51,090 bases of DNA from an uncultured Clostridia bacterium (GTDB lineage Bacteria; Bacillota; Clostridia; TANB77; CAG-508): contig CATLEX010000004.1 in assembly GCA_949927455.1 (NCBI GenBank), forward strand, positions 1-51,090, written 5' to 3'. Under the pieces are notes generated by a model, which did no database searches, was not told the DNA's origin, and saw only the letters and a list, made by a program, of their open reading frames with translations. Positions 1 through 6,310 of this stretch are shown here, piece by piece; positions within the stretch are counted from its first letter, which is position 1; every line of letters starts with the position of its first letter. Position numbers and translations under genes: made by a program.

Positions 1-2
1 GA

Positions 3-947
3 TATTTACCGCACTTATTAAATACAAGGTATTATGCAGTTTTAGCATATAGAAATAGTCACGATTATAATTATGTATGTCGAAAATATCATATTTCAAA
101 ATCTTCGTTGTATTTATGGAATAAAAAGTTTGACGGAACGAAAGAAAGTTTAAAAGATAAGTCACATCGTCCACATACAAGACACCCTGCTTCTCATACA
201 GACGAAGAAATACAAAATATCAAAAATCTAATTAGACGTAACCCCAATATTACTTTAAATGAAATTTGGTATAAGTTAGTAAGAAAATATCATTATAAAA
301 GAACTGTAACTGCCTTATATCGTATTTTGAGAAAACTTGATTTTTATAAAACACCTAAAATAAAAGGTACATCTAAGAGATGTAAGGGTAAATATCCGGA
401 ATTATATTATTTAGGTCAAAAATGGCAAATAGATGTGAAATATGTACCTAAGGAATGTAAAAGTAATAATTTACCGAAAGAATGGAAATTTTATCAATAT
501 ACTTGTATTGATGTCACTACTCGTGAACGTTATTTGTTTTGGTATCAAGAACACACGCCAACGAATACAGTAAATTTTGTAAAACGATGTATTCGATATT
601 TTGGTTATCAACCTTTGGAAATACAAACAGACAATGGGACAGAATTTACATATAACCAAAAGAAAATGAAAAAAATACACCCATTGACTAAACTTTTAAA
701 TCATTTACATATCAAACATCATAAAATACGCCCGCGTATGCCAGAACACAATGGAAAAGTCGAACGAAGTCATAGAAGTGACAACGAACGTTTTTATAGC
801 TTTTTGAAGTTTTACAGTTTGGAAGATTTAAGACAACAGGGTGCAAAATATGTTACACGTTCTAATCGAATACCTATGCGCATATTGAAATATTTAACAC
901 CAGTTGAACGCCGAAGACAGTTGTTGTTGCCTGTTCTTGTTACTTAG
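3..947 (+). CDS. DDE transposase (IS481/rve-like), 5' end outside the window
   Basis: Transposase that cuts and joins insertion sequence ends. The frame is open to the left edge of the window, so the gene starts upstream; the TTG at 108 is internal. The first visible part (about 3-180) reads like the helix-turn-helix of these enzymes. The integrase core follows, with the expected acidic residues: D in WQIDVKY, D in QTDNGTEF and E in HNGKVERSHRSD. It ends in a basic tail rich in arginine. The conserved triad suggests an active enzyme. No matching terminal inverted repeats can be defined, because the left end lies outside the window. A member of the IS3 orfB type is a weaker alternative. Confidence 0.85.
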   Translation, partial: YLPHLLNTRYYAVLAYRNSHDYNYVCRKYHISKSSLYLWNKKFDGTKESLKDKSHRPHTRHPASHTDEEIQNIKNLIRRNPNITLNEIWYKLVRKYHYKRTVTALYRILRKLDFYKTPKIKGTSKRCKGKYPELYYLGQKWQIDVKYVPKECKSNNLPKEWKFYQYTCIDVTTRERYLFWYQEHTPTNTVNFVKRCIRYFGYQPLEIQTDNGTEFTYNQKKMKKIHPLTKLLNHLHIKHHKIRPRMPEHNGKVERSHRSDNERFYSFLKFYSLEDLRQQGAKYVTRSNRIPMRILKYLTPVERRRQLLLPVLVT

Positions 948-1003
948 TGTGCTTGTTTTTTGGCGTAGGTGCGTCTGTTAATCGTTTGCTTATAAAAAAT
1001 AAC

Positions 1004-1033
1004 ATAAAAAAAAGAGCTTTTAATGAGCCCTTT
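1004..1033 (-). terminator. Rho-independent terminator of the 65-residue gene
   Basis: On the minus strand AAAGGGCT pairs with AGCTCTTT (one G-U pair) and a run of T follows. It lies directly after the stop codon at 1040. A degenerate version is present in the other arm of the inverted repeat, near 1602-1627. Confidence 0.75.
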
Positions 1034-1039
1034 TTACTG

Positions 1040-1237
1040 CTATTTCATAATTTTCTCTATTTTAGCATTTAACGCAATTAGCTTTTTCTTTGCTTCAGAA
1101 TTTTTGTTGTAAGATGTCATTAATTTGTGTGCCAAATTGTATTGCATATAATTATCATATTTTTTGATTTGACTTTTAATCGCAAAGAATAATTGTTCAG
1201 CCTCCTCATTTGTTAATTCAATTTTTTGTTTTTCCAT
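1040..1237 (-). CDS. Small charged helical protein, 65 residues, unknown function
   Basis: I do not recognise a family. The product is lysine and glutamate rich, without cysteine or an obvious membrane segment, and looks mostly alpha-helical. A strong AGGAGG site lies about 7 bases before the ATG and a terminator follows, so the gene is probably expressed. It lies in the left arm of a large inverted repeat, and a decayed copy sits in the right arm. With the adjacent transposase and ArdC-like gene, this suggests an accessory or mobile origin. Confidence 0.65.
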   Translation of the reverse strand: MEKQKIELTNEEAEQLFFAIKSQIKKYDNYMQYNLAHKLMTSYNKNSEAKKKLIALNAKIEKIMK

Positions 1238-1428
1238 AATTTTTCCTCCTTTTTTCTACTTTAAATTTTTAATATTCTTTTAATTGCTTAGTTTTAAACA
1301 TATTTTTACTTAAAATCAAATAATTTCTTAATCGGTTTATGACCTTGATTTTAAATTGTAAAAATATGTTAGCTTTCAAAAATTAAAAGAATATTAAGTC
1401 AGTATTTTAGAAAAAAAGAACTTTCTAA

Positions 1429-1597
1429 ATGGGAAAAATAAAAAATGAATTAACAAATGAGTGCAAAATCACATTTGCAATTAAAAAGTCAAATCAGAAA
1501 TTATATGCAATCTAGAAAAAGCACAAATTAGTGACATCTTACACTTACTAGACAAAGAAAAACTAATTGCGTTAAATAGTTCTATTTAGTGAAATAG
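1429..1597 (+). pseudogene. Decayed inverted copy of the 65-residue gene
   Basis: Read on the plus strand, this stretch aligns with the minus-strand gene at 1040-1237. It starts ATGGGAAAAATAAAAAATG against ATGGAAAAACAAAAAATTG, shares GAATTAACAAATGAG, and further on shares GACATCTTACA and CTAATTGCGTTAAAT. It has lost several bases and reaches an in-frame TAG after 28 codons. No good ribosome binding site precedes it. The neighbouring terminator and promoter regions are also shared, so this is a duplicated and degraded transcription unit. Confidence 0.75.
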
Positions 1598-1697
1598 CTA
1601 AAAAGGGCACTACATAGCTTTTTTTGTGGTTATTTTTTTAGGCAAAAGTCAAGGGCAAAAAACAACTATGGGGCACTAGCCCCATATAATACAAAAA

Positions 1698-1997
1698 TTA
1701 AATCTTTTTTACTTGGTCTATATCAAATAAATAACTTTTCACTAAAATAAATTTTTCCTTACTATTTTCTTCTGACATTTTCTTGGTTTTATCTATTTTA
1801 CCTTTTTTAAAATACCATAATTTTGTTATTATTCTGGCTTTTTCTCCTTTTTGTATTTGGTAACCTATTTTATTCCATTCTTTAAAAGTTCTGTATGGTG
1901 GTATATCTCCGTTTTTTTTAACATATTTCTCTAGTTCTGGTTTTGTCATTAGTTTATTTTTTAATATTTCATTATAAATTATTGTTATATTATTCAT
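1698..1997 (-). CDS. ArdC-like N-terminal domain protein, 99 residues
   Basis: The middle part (FKEWNKIGYQIQKGEKARII, about residues 38-57, then LWYFKKGK) matches the pattern of the ArdC-like single-stranded-DNA-binding N-terminal domain: a tryptophan, a glycine, then KGEKA and a beta strand. That domain is common on plasmids, phages and conjugative elements. Only the DNA-binding half is present; the metalloprotease part of full ArdC is absent, which is common for short clostridial relatives. It is preceded by GAAGGGAG. Its neighbourhood (transposase, inverted repeat) fits a mobile origin. The family call rests on motif spacing only. Confidence 0.55.
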   Translation of the reverse strand: MNNITIIYNEILKNKLMTKPELEKYVKKNGDIPPYRTFKEWNKIGYQIQKGEKARIITKLWYFKKGKIDKTKKMSEENSKEKFILVKSYLFDIDQVKKI

Positions 1998-2408
1998 TTT
2001 TTCTCCCTTCTTAATTAGTGTTTATAAGGTGTTGACAAGCACAAAGTGCGTCGTCAACTCCTTGCTTGATGAAGTACATATTTTGAAATGAAGTCAAGAG
2101 TTTTAGACGTATAAAATGACTTTTCTTGCGTAGCTTTTCTGCTTTATGCCGTCCTCTTGACTTTATGAAAAAATATGTTATCTCCAACGAAATGCAAAAA
2201 AATAGCTACATTGCGTAACTATTTTCAAAATTTCTCTGTTTCCTATTTAGTTGATATTGACTTTTTTTCTGACTAATGTTAAAATGCCAATATACTATTT
2301 CTTAGATAAGTTTTATCTAACTTATATTTTCATAAAAGTAAAAAAAATTAAAAATTTTTTCCTACATCATTGACAAACTTACATTTTTGAAATTTTTTTA
2401 TAAAAATC
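1998..2408. other. Gene-less stretch with two inverted repeats
   Basis: I see no convincing ORF here. A nested hairpin lies at 2031-2058: GTTGAC and GTCAAC enclose GCAC-AAA-GTGC. A second, longer inverted repeat pairs 2076-2100 with 2154-2178 over about 25 bases with roughly five mismatches, around a loop of about 53 bases. The rest is AT-rich. A structured RNA, an old repeat or an element end are all possible. Confidence 0.55.
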
Positions 2409-2447
2409 AAAAAAGATTAAAGTTCTTGTTAATCTTTAATCTTTTTT
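2409..2447 (-). terminator. Terminator of the rpsF-ssb-rpsR operon
   Basis: A perfect 11-bp stem, AAAGATTAAAG with CTTTAATCTTT, lies just after the rpsR stop codon and is followed on the minus strand by a T run. Confidence 0.85.
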
Positions 2448-2457
2448 TAACTTTTTA

Positions 2458-2742
2458 TTAATCTTGTGCATATGGTATAATAGCAATATGTCTTGCTCTT
2501 TTTACTGCATTTGTAATCACTCTTTGATGTTTACTACATGCACCTGTTGCTCTTCTTGGTAATATTTTACCTTTTTCATTAATAAATCTTTTTACTTGAT
2601 CAGCATTTTTATAATCTAATTCAAAATTCTTATCTGCACACAATGGGCAAACTTTCTTTTTTATCTTTCTAAATTTTGGATTATAATCTTCATCCTGATT
2701 ATTTCTATTAAATTTTTTATTATGTTGTTTTTTATCTGCCAT
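2458..2742 (-). CDS. rpsR: 30S ribosomal protein S18
   Basis: Small ribosomal subunit protein that pairs with S6 on the platform of the 30S subunit. It is 94 residues, slightly longer than usual because of a charged N-terminal extension (about residues 1-28). The conserved core includes [20 protein letters not shown] and the typical [14 protein letters not shown] end. CPLC near residue 32 and the later CSKH show the zinc-binding (C+) form. It is the last gene of the rpsF-ssb-rpsR operon and is followed by a strong terminator. Confidence 0.97.
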   Translation of the reverse strand: MADKKQHNKKFNRNNQDEDYNPKFRKIKKKVCPLCADKNFELDYKNADQVKRFINEKGKILPRRATGACSKHQRVITNAVKRARHIAIIPYAQD

Positions 2743-2776
2743 TTTTTTACCTCCAATCTATTAAACCCTTACATAA

Positions 2777-3205
2777 TTAGAATGGTAAATCATCATCTGA
2801 ACCAGATGTTACTTGAAATTCACTTGAATTTGCTATGTTTTCACCAAATGTATTTTCAAAACCTGCTGGTGCTGCTTCTCCCTCTCGTTTTGAATCTGCA
2901 AAATATGCTTCTTCTGCAATGACTTCAGTAACATAGTGTTTTTGACCTTGTTCATCATCCCAGTTTCTAGTCTGTAATCTTCCAATTACGCCAACTTGTT
3001 GACCCTTTTTAAAATATTTGCTACAAAATTCACCAGTTTTACTCCAAGCTACTACATTAATAAAATCCGCTTGTCTTTCTTCGCCTTGTCTTGCAAATCT
3101 TCGATTAACAGCAAGTGAAAAGGAAGCAACTAAAGTGTTATTTGTTTGTGTATATCTAACTTCTGGATCTCTTGTTAATCTACCCATTAAAATTACTTTG
3201 TTCAT
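2777..3205 (-). CDS. ssb: Single-stranded DNA-binding protein
   Basis: Binds single-stranded DNA in replication, repair and recombination. The 142-residue product opens with MNKVILMGRLTRDPEVRYT and carries the OB fold in its first ~105 residues (FINVVAWSKTGEF, GRLQTRNWDD). A flexible linker follows, then the acidic tail DDDLPF that recruits partner proteins. It sits between rpsF and rpsR, the standard arrangement in Firmicutes, with short gaps that indicate one transcript. Confidence 0.97.
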   Translation of the reverse strand: MNKVILMGRLTRDPEVRYTQTNNTLVASFSLAVNRRFARQGEERQADFINVVAWSKTGEFCSKYFKKGQQVGVIGRLQTRNWDDEQGQKHYVTEVIAEEAYFADSKREGEAAPAGFENTFGENIANSSEFQVTSGSDDDLPF

Positions 3206-3224
3206 ATGTCATTCCACCTTTATT

Positions 3225-3512
3225 TTATACTTCGTCTTTTCTTACAACAATAAATTTGATTACTTCATCTGTAATTCTGTAAATTCTTTCAAGTTCTTTT
3301 ATTAGTTCTGGATTAGCTTCAAAATTAATCACTACATAATTTCCTTCTTTATGTTTTTTGATTTCATAAGCTAATTTTTTCTTCCCTAATTCCTCAACTG
3401 ATTCAACTTTTCCATCACTATTAATCAAAGTTGAAAATTTTTCAATAAGAGCTTTTGCTCCTGTATCTTCAACATTTGGATTAATAATGAATATCGTTTC
3501 ATATTTATTCAT
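3225..3512 (-). CDS. rpsF: 30S ribosomal protein S6
   Basis: Small-subunit protein that binds S18. It is 95 residues, the usual length, beginning MNKYETIFIINPN, with the family pattern GKKKLAYEIKKHKEGNYVVI and a C-terminal FIVVRKDE. It is the first gene of the rpsF-ssb-rpsR operon and has a strong AGGAGGTG site. In many bacteria the S6:S18 pair feeds back on its own leader; a hairpin before the gene is described separately. Confidence 0.97.
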   Translation of the reverse strand: MNKYETIFIINPNVEDTGAKALIEKFSTLINSDGKVESVEELGKKKLAYEIKKHKEGNYVVINFEANPELIKELERIYRITDEVIKFIVVRKDEV

Positions 3513-3539
3513 TATTTTTCACCTCCTTCTGGATATCAA

Positions 3540-3560
3540 ACCCACATTTTATATGTGAGT
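3540..3560 (-). promoter_or_regulatory. Leader hairpin before rpsF, possible S6:S18 feedback element
   Basis: On the minus strand ACTCACAT pairs with ATGTGGGT (one G-U pair) around a five-base loop, about 20 bases before the rpsF ribosome binding site. Its place fits the known S6:S18 leader element, but I could not match the conserved bulge of that motif with confidence. Confidence 0.4.
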
Positions 3561-3600
3561 AAGGATTAAGTTGTATCTATCTTCATTTAAATACTGTCAT

Positions 3601-3629
3601 ATTTTAACATAAAATATTTGTTTTGGCAA
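3601..3629 (-). promoter_or_regulatory. SigA-type promoter of the rpsF operon
   Basis: On the minus strand TTGCCA (3629-3624) and TAAAAT (3606-3601) are separated by exactly 17 bases. It lies about 90 bases before rpsF, leaving room for the leader hairpin. Confidence 0.65.
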
Positions 3630-3668
3630 GTCTTTTTTAAAAATAAATGTTTTCTATTTAAAATTCTT

Positions 3669-3875
3669 TTATTTTCTCAATGTTCTTTCTTTCCTTTTTA
3701 AATGCTCTTCTATTTCTTTAATCAATTTTTTTGCATCTTCAATGTCTACATCCTCTTGTTCAAAAAGTTTGTCTATTTTTTCAATTAAATCTCTTTCACC
3801 TAAAAATACATTAATTGAGAAATTTCTTAACATTTTATCTGTGCTTTCTTTTAATTCAGCTAATTCTTTTTTCAT
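3669..3875 (-). CDS. Small charged helical protein, 68 residues, unknown
   Basis: No family recognised. The product is rich in K, E, D and L and is probably two or three amphipathic helices, possibly coiled coil (EDAKKLIKEIEEHLKRKE). AGGAGG precedes the ATG at a good distance. It is divergent from the HTH regulator at 4053, and a strong dyad lies between the two genes, so it may be controlled by that regulator. Neither cysteines nor membrane segments are seen. Confidence 0.6.
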   Translation of the reverse strand: MKKELAELKESTDKMLRNFSINVFLGERDLIEKIDKLFEQEDVDIEDAKKLIKEIEEHLKRKERTLRK

Positions 3876-3954
3876 TAATTTTATCCTCCTATTCTATAAA
3901 ATTGTTGTATAAAATTTTATTTTCTATTTATATTATTTTTAATTGTATCATACT

Positions 3955-4004
3955 TGCTCATAAAAATGAACACTTTTTACGAAAAATGTTCACTTAAATG
4001 AGCA
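3955..4004. promoter_or_regulatory. Nested dyad, probable operator of the divergent HTH gene
   Basis: TGCTCAT (3955-3961) mirrors ATGAGCA (3998-4004), and TGAACA (3967-3972) mirrors TGTTCA (3987-3992). Both pairs share one exact centre between 3979 and 3980. The site lies between two divergent genes, one of which encodes an HTH regulator, as expected for an autoregulatory operator. Confidence 0.55.
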
Positions 4005-4052
4005 TATGATTTTTTCTAATTTGTTAAAATTGTTTTGAAAGGAGCTTAATTT

Positions 4053-4301
4053 ATGGACTTTTCAGATTTAATCGCTATCAAAATAAAAGAACTGATGCAA
4101 GACAAAAATATTAATTCCAGTCAACTAGCAAAAAAATCTGGTATGTATCGTTCCACTTTAACAATGTTCCTTACAAGAAAAAATAAAACCATTAGACTTG
4201 AAAATTTGCTTTATATTTGCGAAGCGTTTGATATAAAAATTTCTGAATTTTTCTCTGATAAAAGATTTGATGAAGCCGAAGCAAAAGATTGGAAAAAATA
4301 A
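4053..4301 (+). CDS. XRE-type HTH transcriptional regulator, 82 residues
   Basis: Small Cro/C1-type DNA-binding protein. A single HTH domain covers almost the whole protein: IKELMQDKNINSSQLAKKSG is helices 1-2, MYRSTLTMFLTRK is the recognition segment, and ENLLYICEAFDIKISEFF closes the fold. A short acidic tail follows. GAAAGGAGC precedes the ATG. It likely acts as a local regulator, with the dyad at 3955-4004 as candidate operator. It resembles the HTH gene at 35885 in size and layout. Confidence 0.85.
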   Translation: MDFSDLIAIKIKELMQDKNINSSQLAKKSGMYRSTLTMFLTRKNKTIRLENLLYICEAFDIKISEFFSDKRFDEAEAKDWKK

Positions 4302-4333
4302 GATGTAGAAAATCACTAAAATTTCTACATCTT
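4300..4333. terminator. Bidirectional terminator between the HTH gene and the DUF305 gene
   Basis: AAGATGTAGAAA and TTTCTACATCTT form a perfect 12-bp stem with a 10-base loop, followed by ATTTTA on the plus strand. It serves the convergent genes on both sides. Confidence 0.75.
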
Positions 4334-4343
4334 ATTTTAAACT

Positions 4344-4910
4344 TCATCCATTACAAATCATACAACGAATTTGCCTTAATCGCCTAACTCCTTCTGTTTG
4401 TTGTGTAATAATTTTTTCACAAACCTCTTTCAATCTTGGGTCAATACAACATTGAAGTGCATTTTCGCACATACAAATCGCTCCTTCATGATGTGGTATC
4501 ATTTCATTGATAAAACTCAAATTGGCACAACAACATTGCGGACTATTCCTCATTCTGCAAATCATGTTTCTTGTAATATTCAAATATTGCGAAATATAAA
4601 TATTCGTATCACTCAAAGTATTAACAAATCCACACGTTGAATTTTTAATTTGCTCCATTTGGCAAATGCCTTCTTGTTGCGTTTCTATCATCTCATTGCA
4701 AATTTCCCTTAAATCTTCATTTTGTGTATATTGCAATACGTTCTTACACATGTATATTGCTGCTTGATGGTGTGGTATCATACATTCACAAAAATCAATT
4801 GTTACATCACCTAAAGAAGTTCTACACAGCATTTGATTCGCCATTTGATTTAAAACTTCATCAAAACGGCGTAAGTATCTTTCCAAATTTGACATGATAC
4901 AACAGTTCAT
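4344..4910 (-). CDS. Duplicated DUF305 (ferritin-like) protein, cysteine-rich
   Basis: Two DUF305 units lie in tandem. The first has the motif CMIPHHQAAIYMCKNVLQ (about residues 42-59) and the second EMIPHHEGAICMCENALQ (about 131-148). The histidine pairs are typical of this helical-bundle family, which is linked to metal binding; its exact role is not established. Many cysteines are present, which is unusual for the family and suggests metal ligation or cross-linking. I chose the ATG at 4910 (MNCCIMSNLERYL) because AAGGAGGAGAG precedes it; the longer frame to 4973 has no such site. The convergent neighbours encode spore coat proteins, so a spore role is possible. Confidence 0.8.
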   Translation of the reverse strand: MNCCIMSNLERYLRRFDEVLNQMANQMLCRTSLGDVTIDFCECMIPHHQAAIYMCKNVLQYTQNEDLREICNEMIETQQEGICQMEQIKNSTCGFVNTLSDTNIYISQYLNITRNMICRMRNSPQCCCANLSFINEMIPHHEGAICMCENALQCCIDPRLKEVCEKIITQQTEGVRRLRQIRCMICNG

Positions 4911-5026
4911 AAAACTCTCCTCCTTATTTATATCATATAAACAATTACCTAATAACGTTCTAGTTTTTTGCATATTTTTTCAAATTTTGGCAATACTATT
5001 TTTATAATTTAGAAAGAGGTGATACG

Positions 5027-5200
5027 ATGACGAGTAAAGAACTTTTATATGTGGAAGATGCTTTAGGTCATGAAAAATTTATGAAATGTTGTGCCAAAAA
5101 AACAGCTGGAAAATTAACTGACGCAAAACTAATTGCTTGCATGAACGACTTAGAAAGCAAGCACACTGAATTATTAAATAAATTCAAAAATTTATTATAG
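5027..5200 (+). CDS. Short CotF-like protein, 57 residues
   Basis: Begins with ATG at 5027 after GAAAGAGGTG. The sequence (KELLYVEDALGHEKFMK, then LTDAKLIACMNDLESKH) looks like one helical hairpin of the CotF type, with two adjacent cysteines. The next coat-like gene begins ten bases after its stop codon, with its AGGAGG touching the stop, so they are co-transcribed and probably coupled. The likely place of action is the spore coat, inferred from its partner rather than from a strong family match of its own. Confidence 0.6.
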   Translation: MTSKELLYVEDALGHEKFMKCCAKKTAGKLTDAKLIACMNDLESKHTELLNKFKNLL

Positions 5201-5209
5201 GAGGAAAAT

Positions 5210-5455
5210 ATGGAAGATAGAGACTTAATGGAAAACGAGTTATTGGTGATCAAAGGTGTTTGTGATTTATATCTTCATGGAGCAATCGAAAGCACAACCG
5301 CAGAAGTTCACTGTGCATTTAAAGAAGCTTTAAATGAATCTTTAAATATTCAAAATCACATTTATAATTTAATGACTGAAAAAGGTTGGTATAAAACAGA
5401 TACTGTTGAACAACAAAAACTAGATGAGACAAAAAACAAATATGCCAATGCGTAA
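5210..5455 (+). CDS. Spore coat protein, CotF family
   Basis: An 81-residue helical protein with the signature of clostridial CotF-like coat proteins: CDLYLHGAIESTTAEV, then FKEALNESLNIQNHIYNLM, then KGWYKTDTVEQQKL. The family coats the endospore, so the organism probably sporulates. It is the second gene of a two-gene unit with the 57-residue protein and ends at a terminator. The cysteine and the GWY motif are conserved features of the family as I know it. Confidence 0.85.
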   Translation: MEDRDLMENELLVIKGVCDLYLHGAIESTTAEVHCAFKEALNESLNIQNHIYNLMTEKGWYKTDTVEQQKLDETKNKYANA

Positions 5456-5460
5456 ACAAA

Positions 5461-5490
5461 AAAACTAGAATGCAAATTCATTCTAGTTTT
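5461..5490. terminator. Bidirectional terminator of the coat genes
   Basis: AAAACTAGAATG pairs perfectly with CATTCTAGTTTT around a six-base loop. The stop codon of the convergent alarmone synthetase gene (5483) lies inside its right arm. Confidence 0.85.
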
Positions 5491-6175
5491 TCTTATTCAT
5501 TAATTTAATTTTTCCTTTAAATCGTTTATTATTAATCTTCATTAAACGATTATCAATTTTATTAATAATTTTTGCATAAGTAACAAGTTCTTTTGAAACT
5601 CTTTCTGATATTTTTCCATTTGACTTGTACTTGATTTCATGTTCTAAAGTTGCCCAGAAATCCATTGCCATAGTACGAATTTGTATTTCAACTTTCGTAT
5701 ATAGTTTTGTTCCATCTAATTCTACTGGAACTTCTATAATCATATGATAACTTGAATATCCTGTTTTCTTGGGATTAGTTATATAATCCTTCTCTCGAAT
5801 AATTTTACAATTTTCAAACTCTCTAATTACATCAACAACTTCAAAAACATTTGCTTTAAATGGGCATATAATTCTCACACCTGCTATATCATTAATATTC
5901 TCTATTAGGTTCTTATAAGTTAATTCATAATTTTTACGTTTCATTTTCTTAATAATGCTCTCAGGACTTTTAATTCTACACACAACATGATTAATTAAAT
6001 CATGTTCATAGATTTCTCTATAATCCTGATTAATTGAATTGACTTTTTCTTCGACCTCTCTCATAGCGAGTGAGTACAAATTCATTAATTGCCCAAATTT
6101 ATTATCTTTTATATTTAATCCATTTTTACCAAAATTATTTTTAGGCGCTAACAATATATCTATCTTAATAATCAT
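5483..6175 (-). CDS. Small alarmone synthetase (RelP/RelQ type GTP pyrophosphokinase)
   Basis: Makes (p)ppGpp from GTP or GDP and ATP. The 230-residue length and single synthetase domain, without hydrolase or TGS/ACT domains, define the small alarmone synthetases. Visible motifs are RIKSPESIIKKMKRK, INDIAGVRIICPF, YITNPKKTGYSSYHMI and EIQIRTMAMDFWATLEHEIKYK. The chosen ATG lies immediately after GAGAGGAG, an unusually short spacing; the frame has no better start nearby. Expression may therefore be weak or controlled. It is a single-gene unit that converges on the coat genes. Confidence 0.9.
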   Translation of the reverse strand: MIIKIDILLAPKNNFGKNGLNIKDNKFGQLMNLYSLAMREVEEKVNSINQDYREIYEHDLINHVVCRIKSPESIIKKMKRKNYELTYKNLIENINDIAGVRIICPFKANVFEVVDVIREFENCKIIREKDYITNPKKTGYSSYHMIIEVPVELDGTKLYTKVEIQIRTMAMDFWATLEHEIKYKSNGKISERVSKELVTYAKIINKIDNRLMKINNKRFKGKIKLMNKKN

Positions 6176-6274
6176 CTCCTCTCTTGTTCCTATATTATGA
6201 TTTTATATATCTAATATAAAAATAATATTAAAAGTTTGTGTCTTTTATGTGAATTTTTTGGCTTCATAATTTTC

Positions 6275-6307
6275 AAAATGAGGAAGCCTTTTATTCTTCC
6301 CCATTTT
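6275..6307 (-). terminator. Terminator of the LPKAG surface protein gene
   Basis: AAAATGGGGAAG pairs with CTTCCTCATTTT on the minus strand (one G-U pair), just after the stop codon at 6311. Confidence 0.8.
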
Positions 6308-6310
6308 ACC

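Larger units (their letters stand above)
992..1641. repeat. Large imperfect inverted repeat with a gene in one arm and its decayed copy in the other
   Basis: The left arm (992-1320) and right arm (1346-1641) are imperfect reverse complements about a centre near 1333. The match runs through the terminator region, the whole coding region of the 65-residue gene and its upstream region. Shared blocks include ACGCAATTAG, AAGATGTCA and TAATATTCTTTTAATT read in opposite orientations. The two copies are therefore divergent paralogues that share a central promoter region. It could be a head-to-head duplication or the remnant of a palindromic mobile unit. Confidence 0.8.

Noticed and set aside
3-947. 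Complete insertion sequence
   Set aside because: The left end lies outside the window and no matching end repeat can be identified on the right.
3018-3305. ORF of 95 codons on the plus strand across ssb and rpsF
   Set aside because: It lies opposite two certain ribosomal-operon genes, has no ribosome binding site and shows a skewed composition expected of an antisense shadow.
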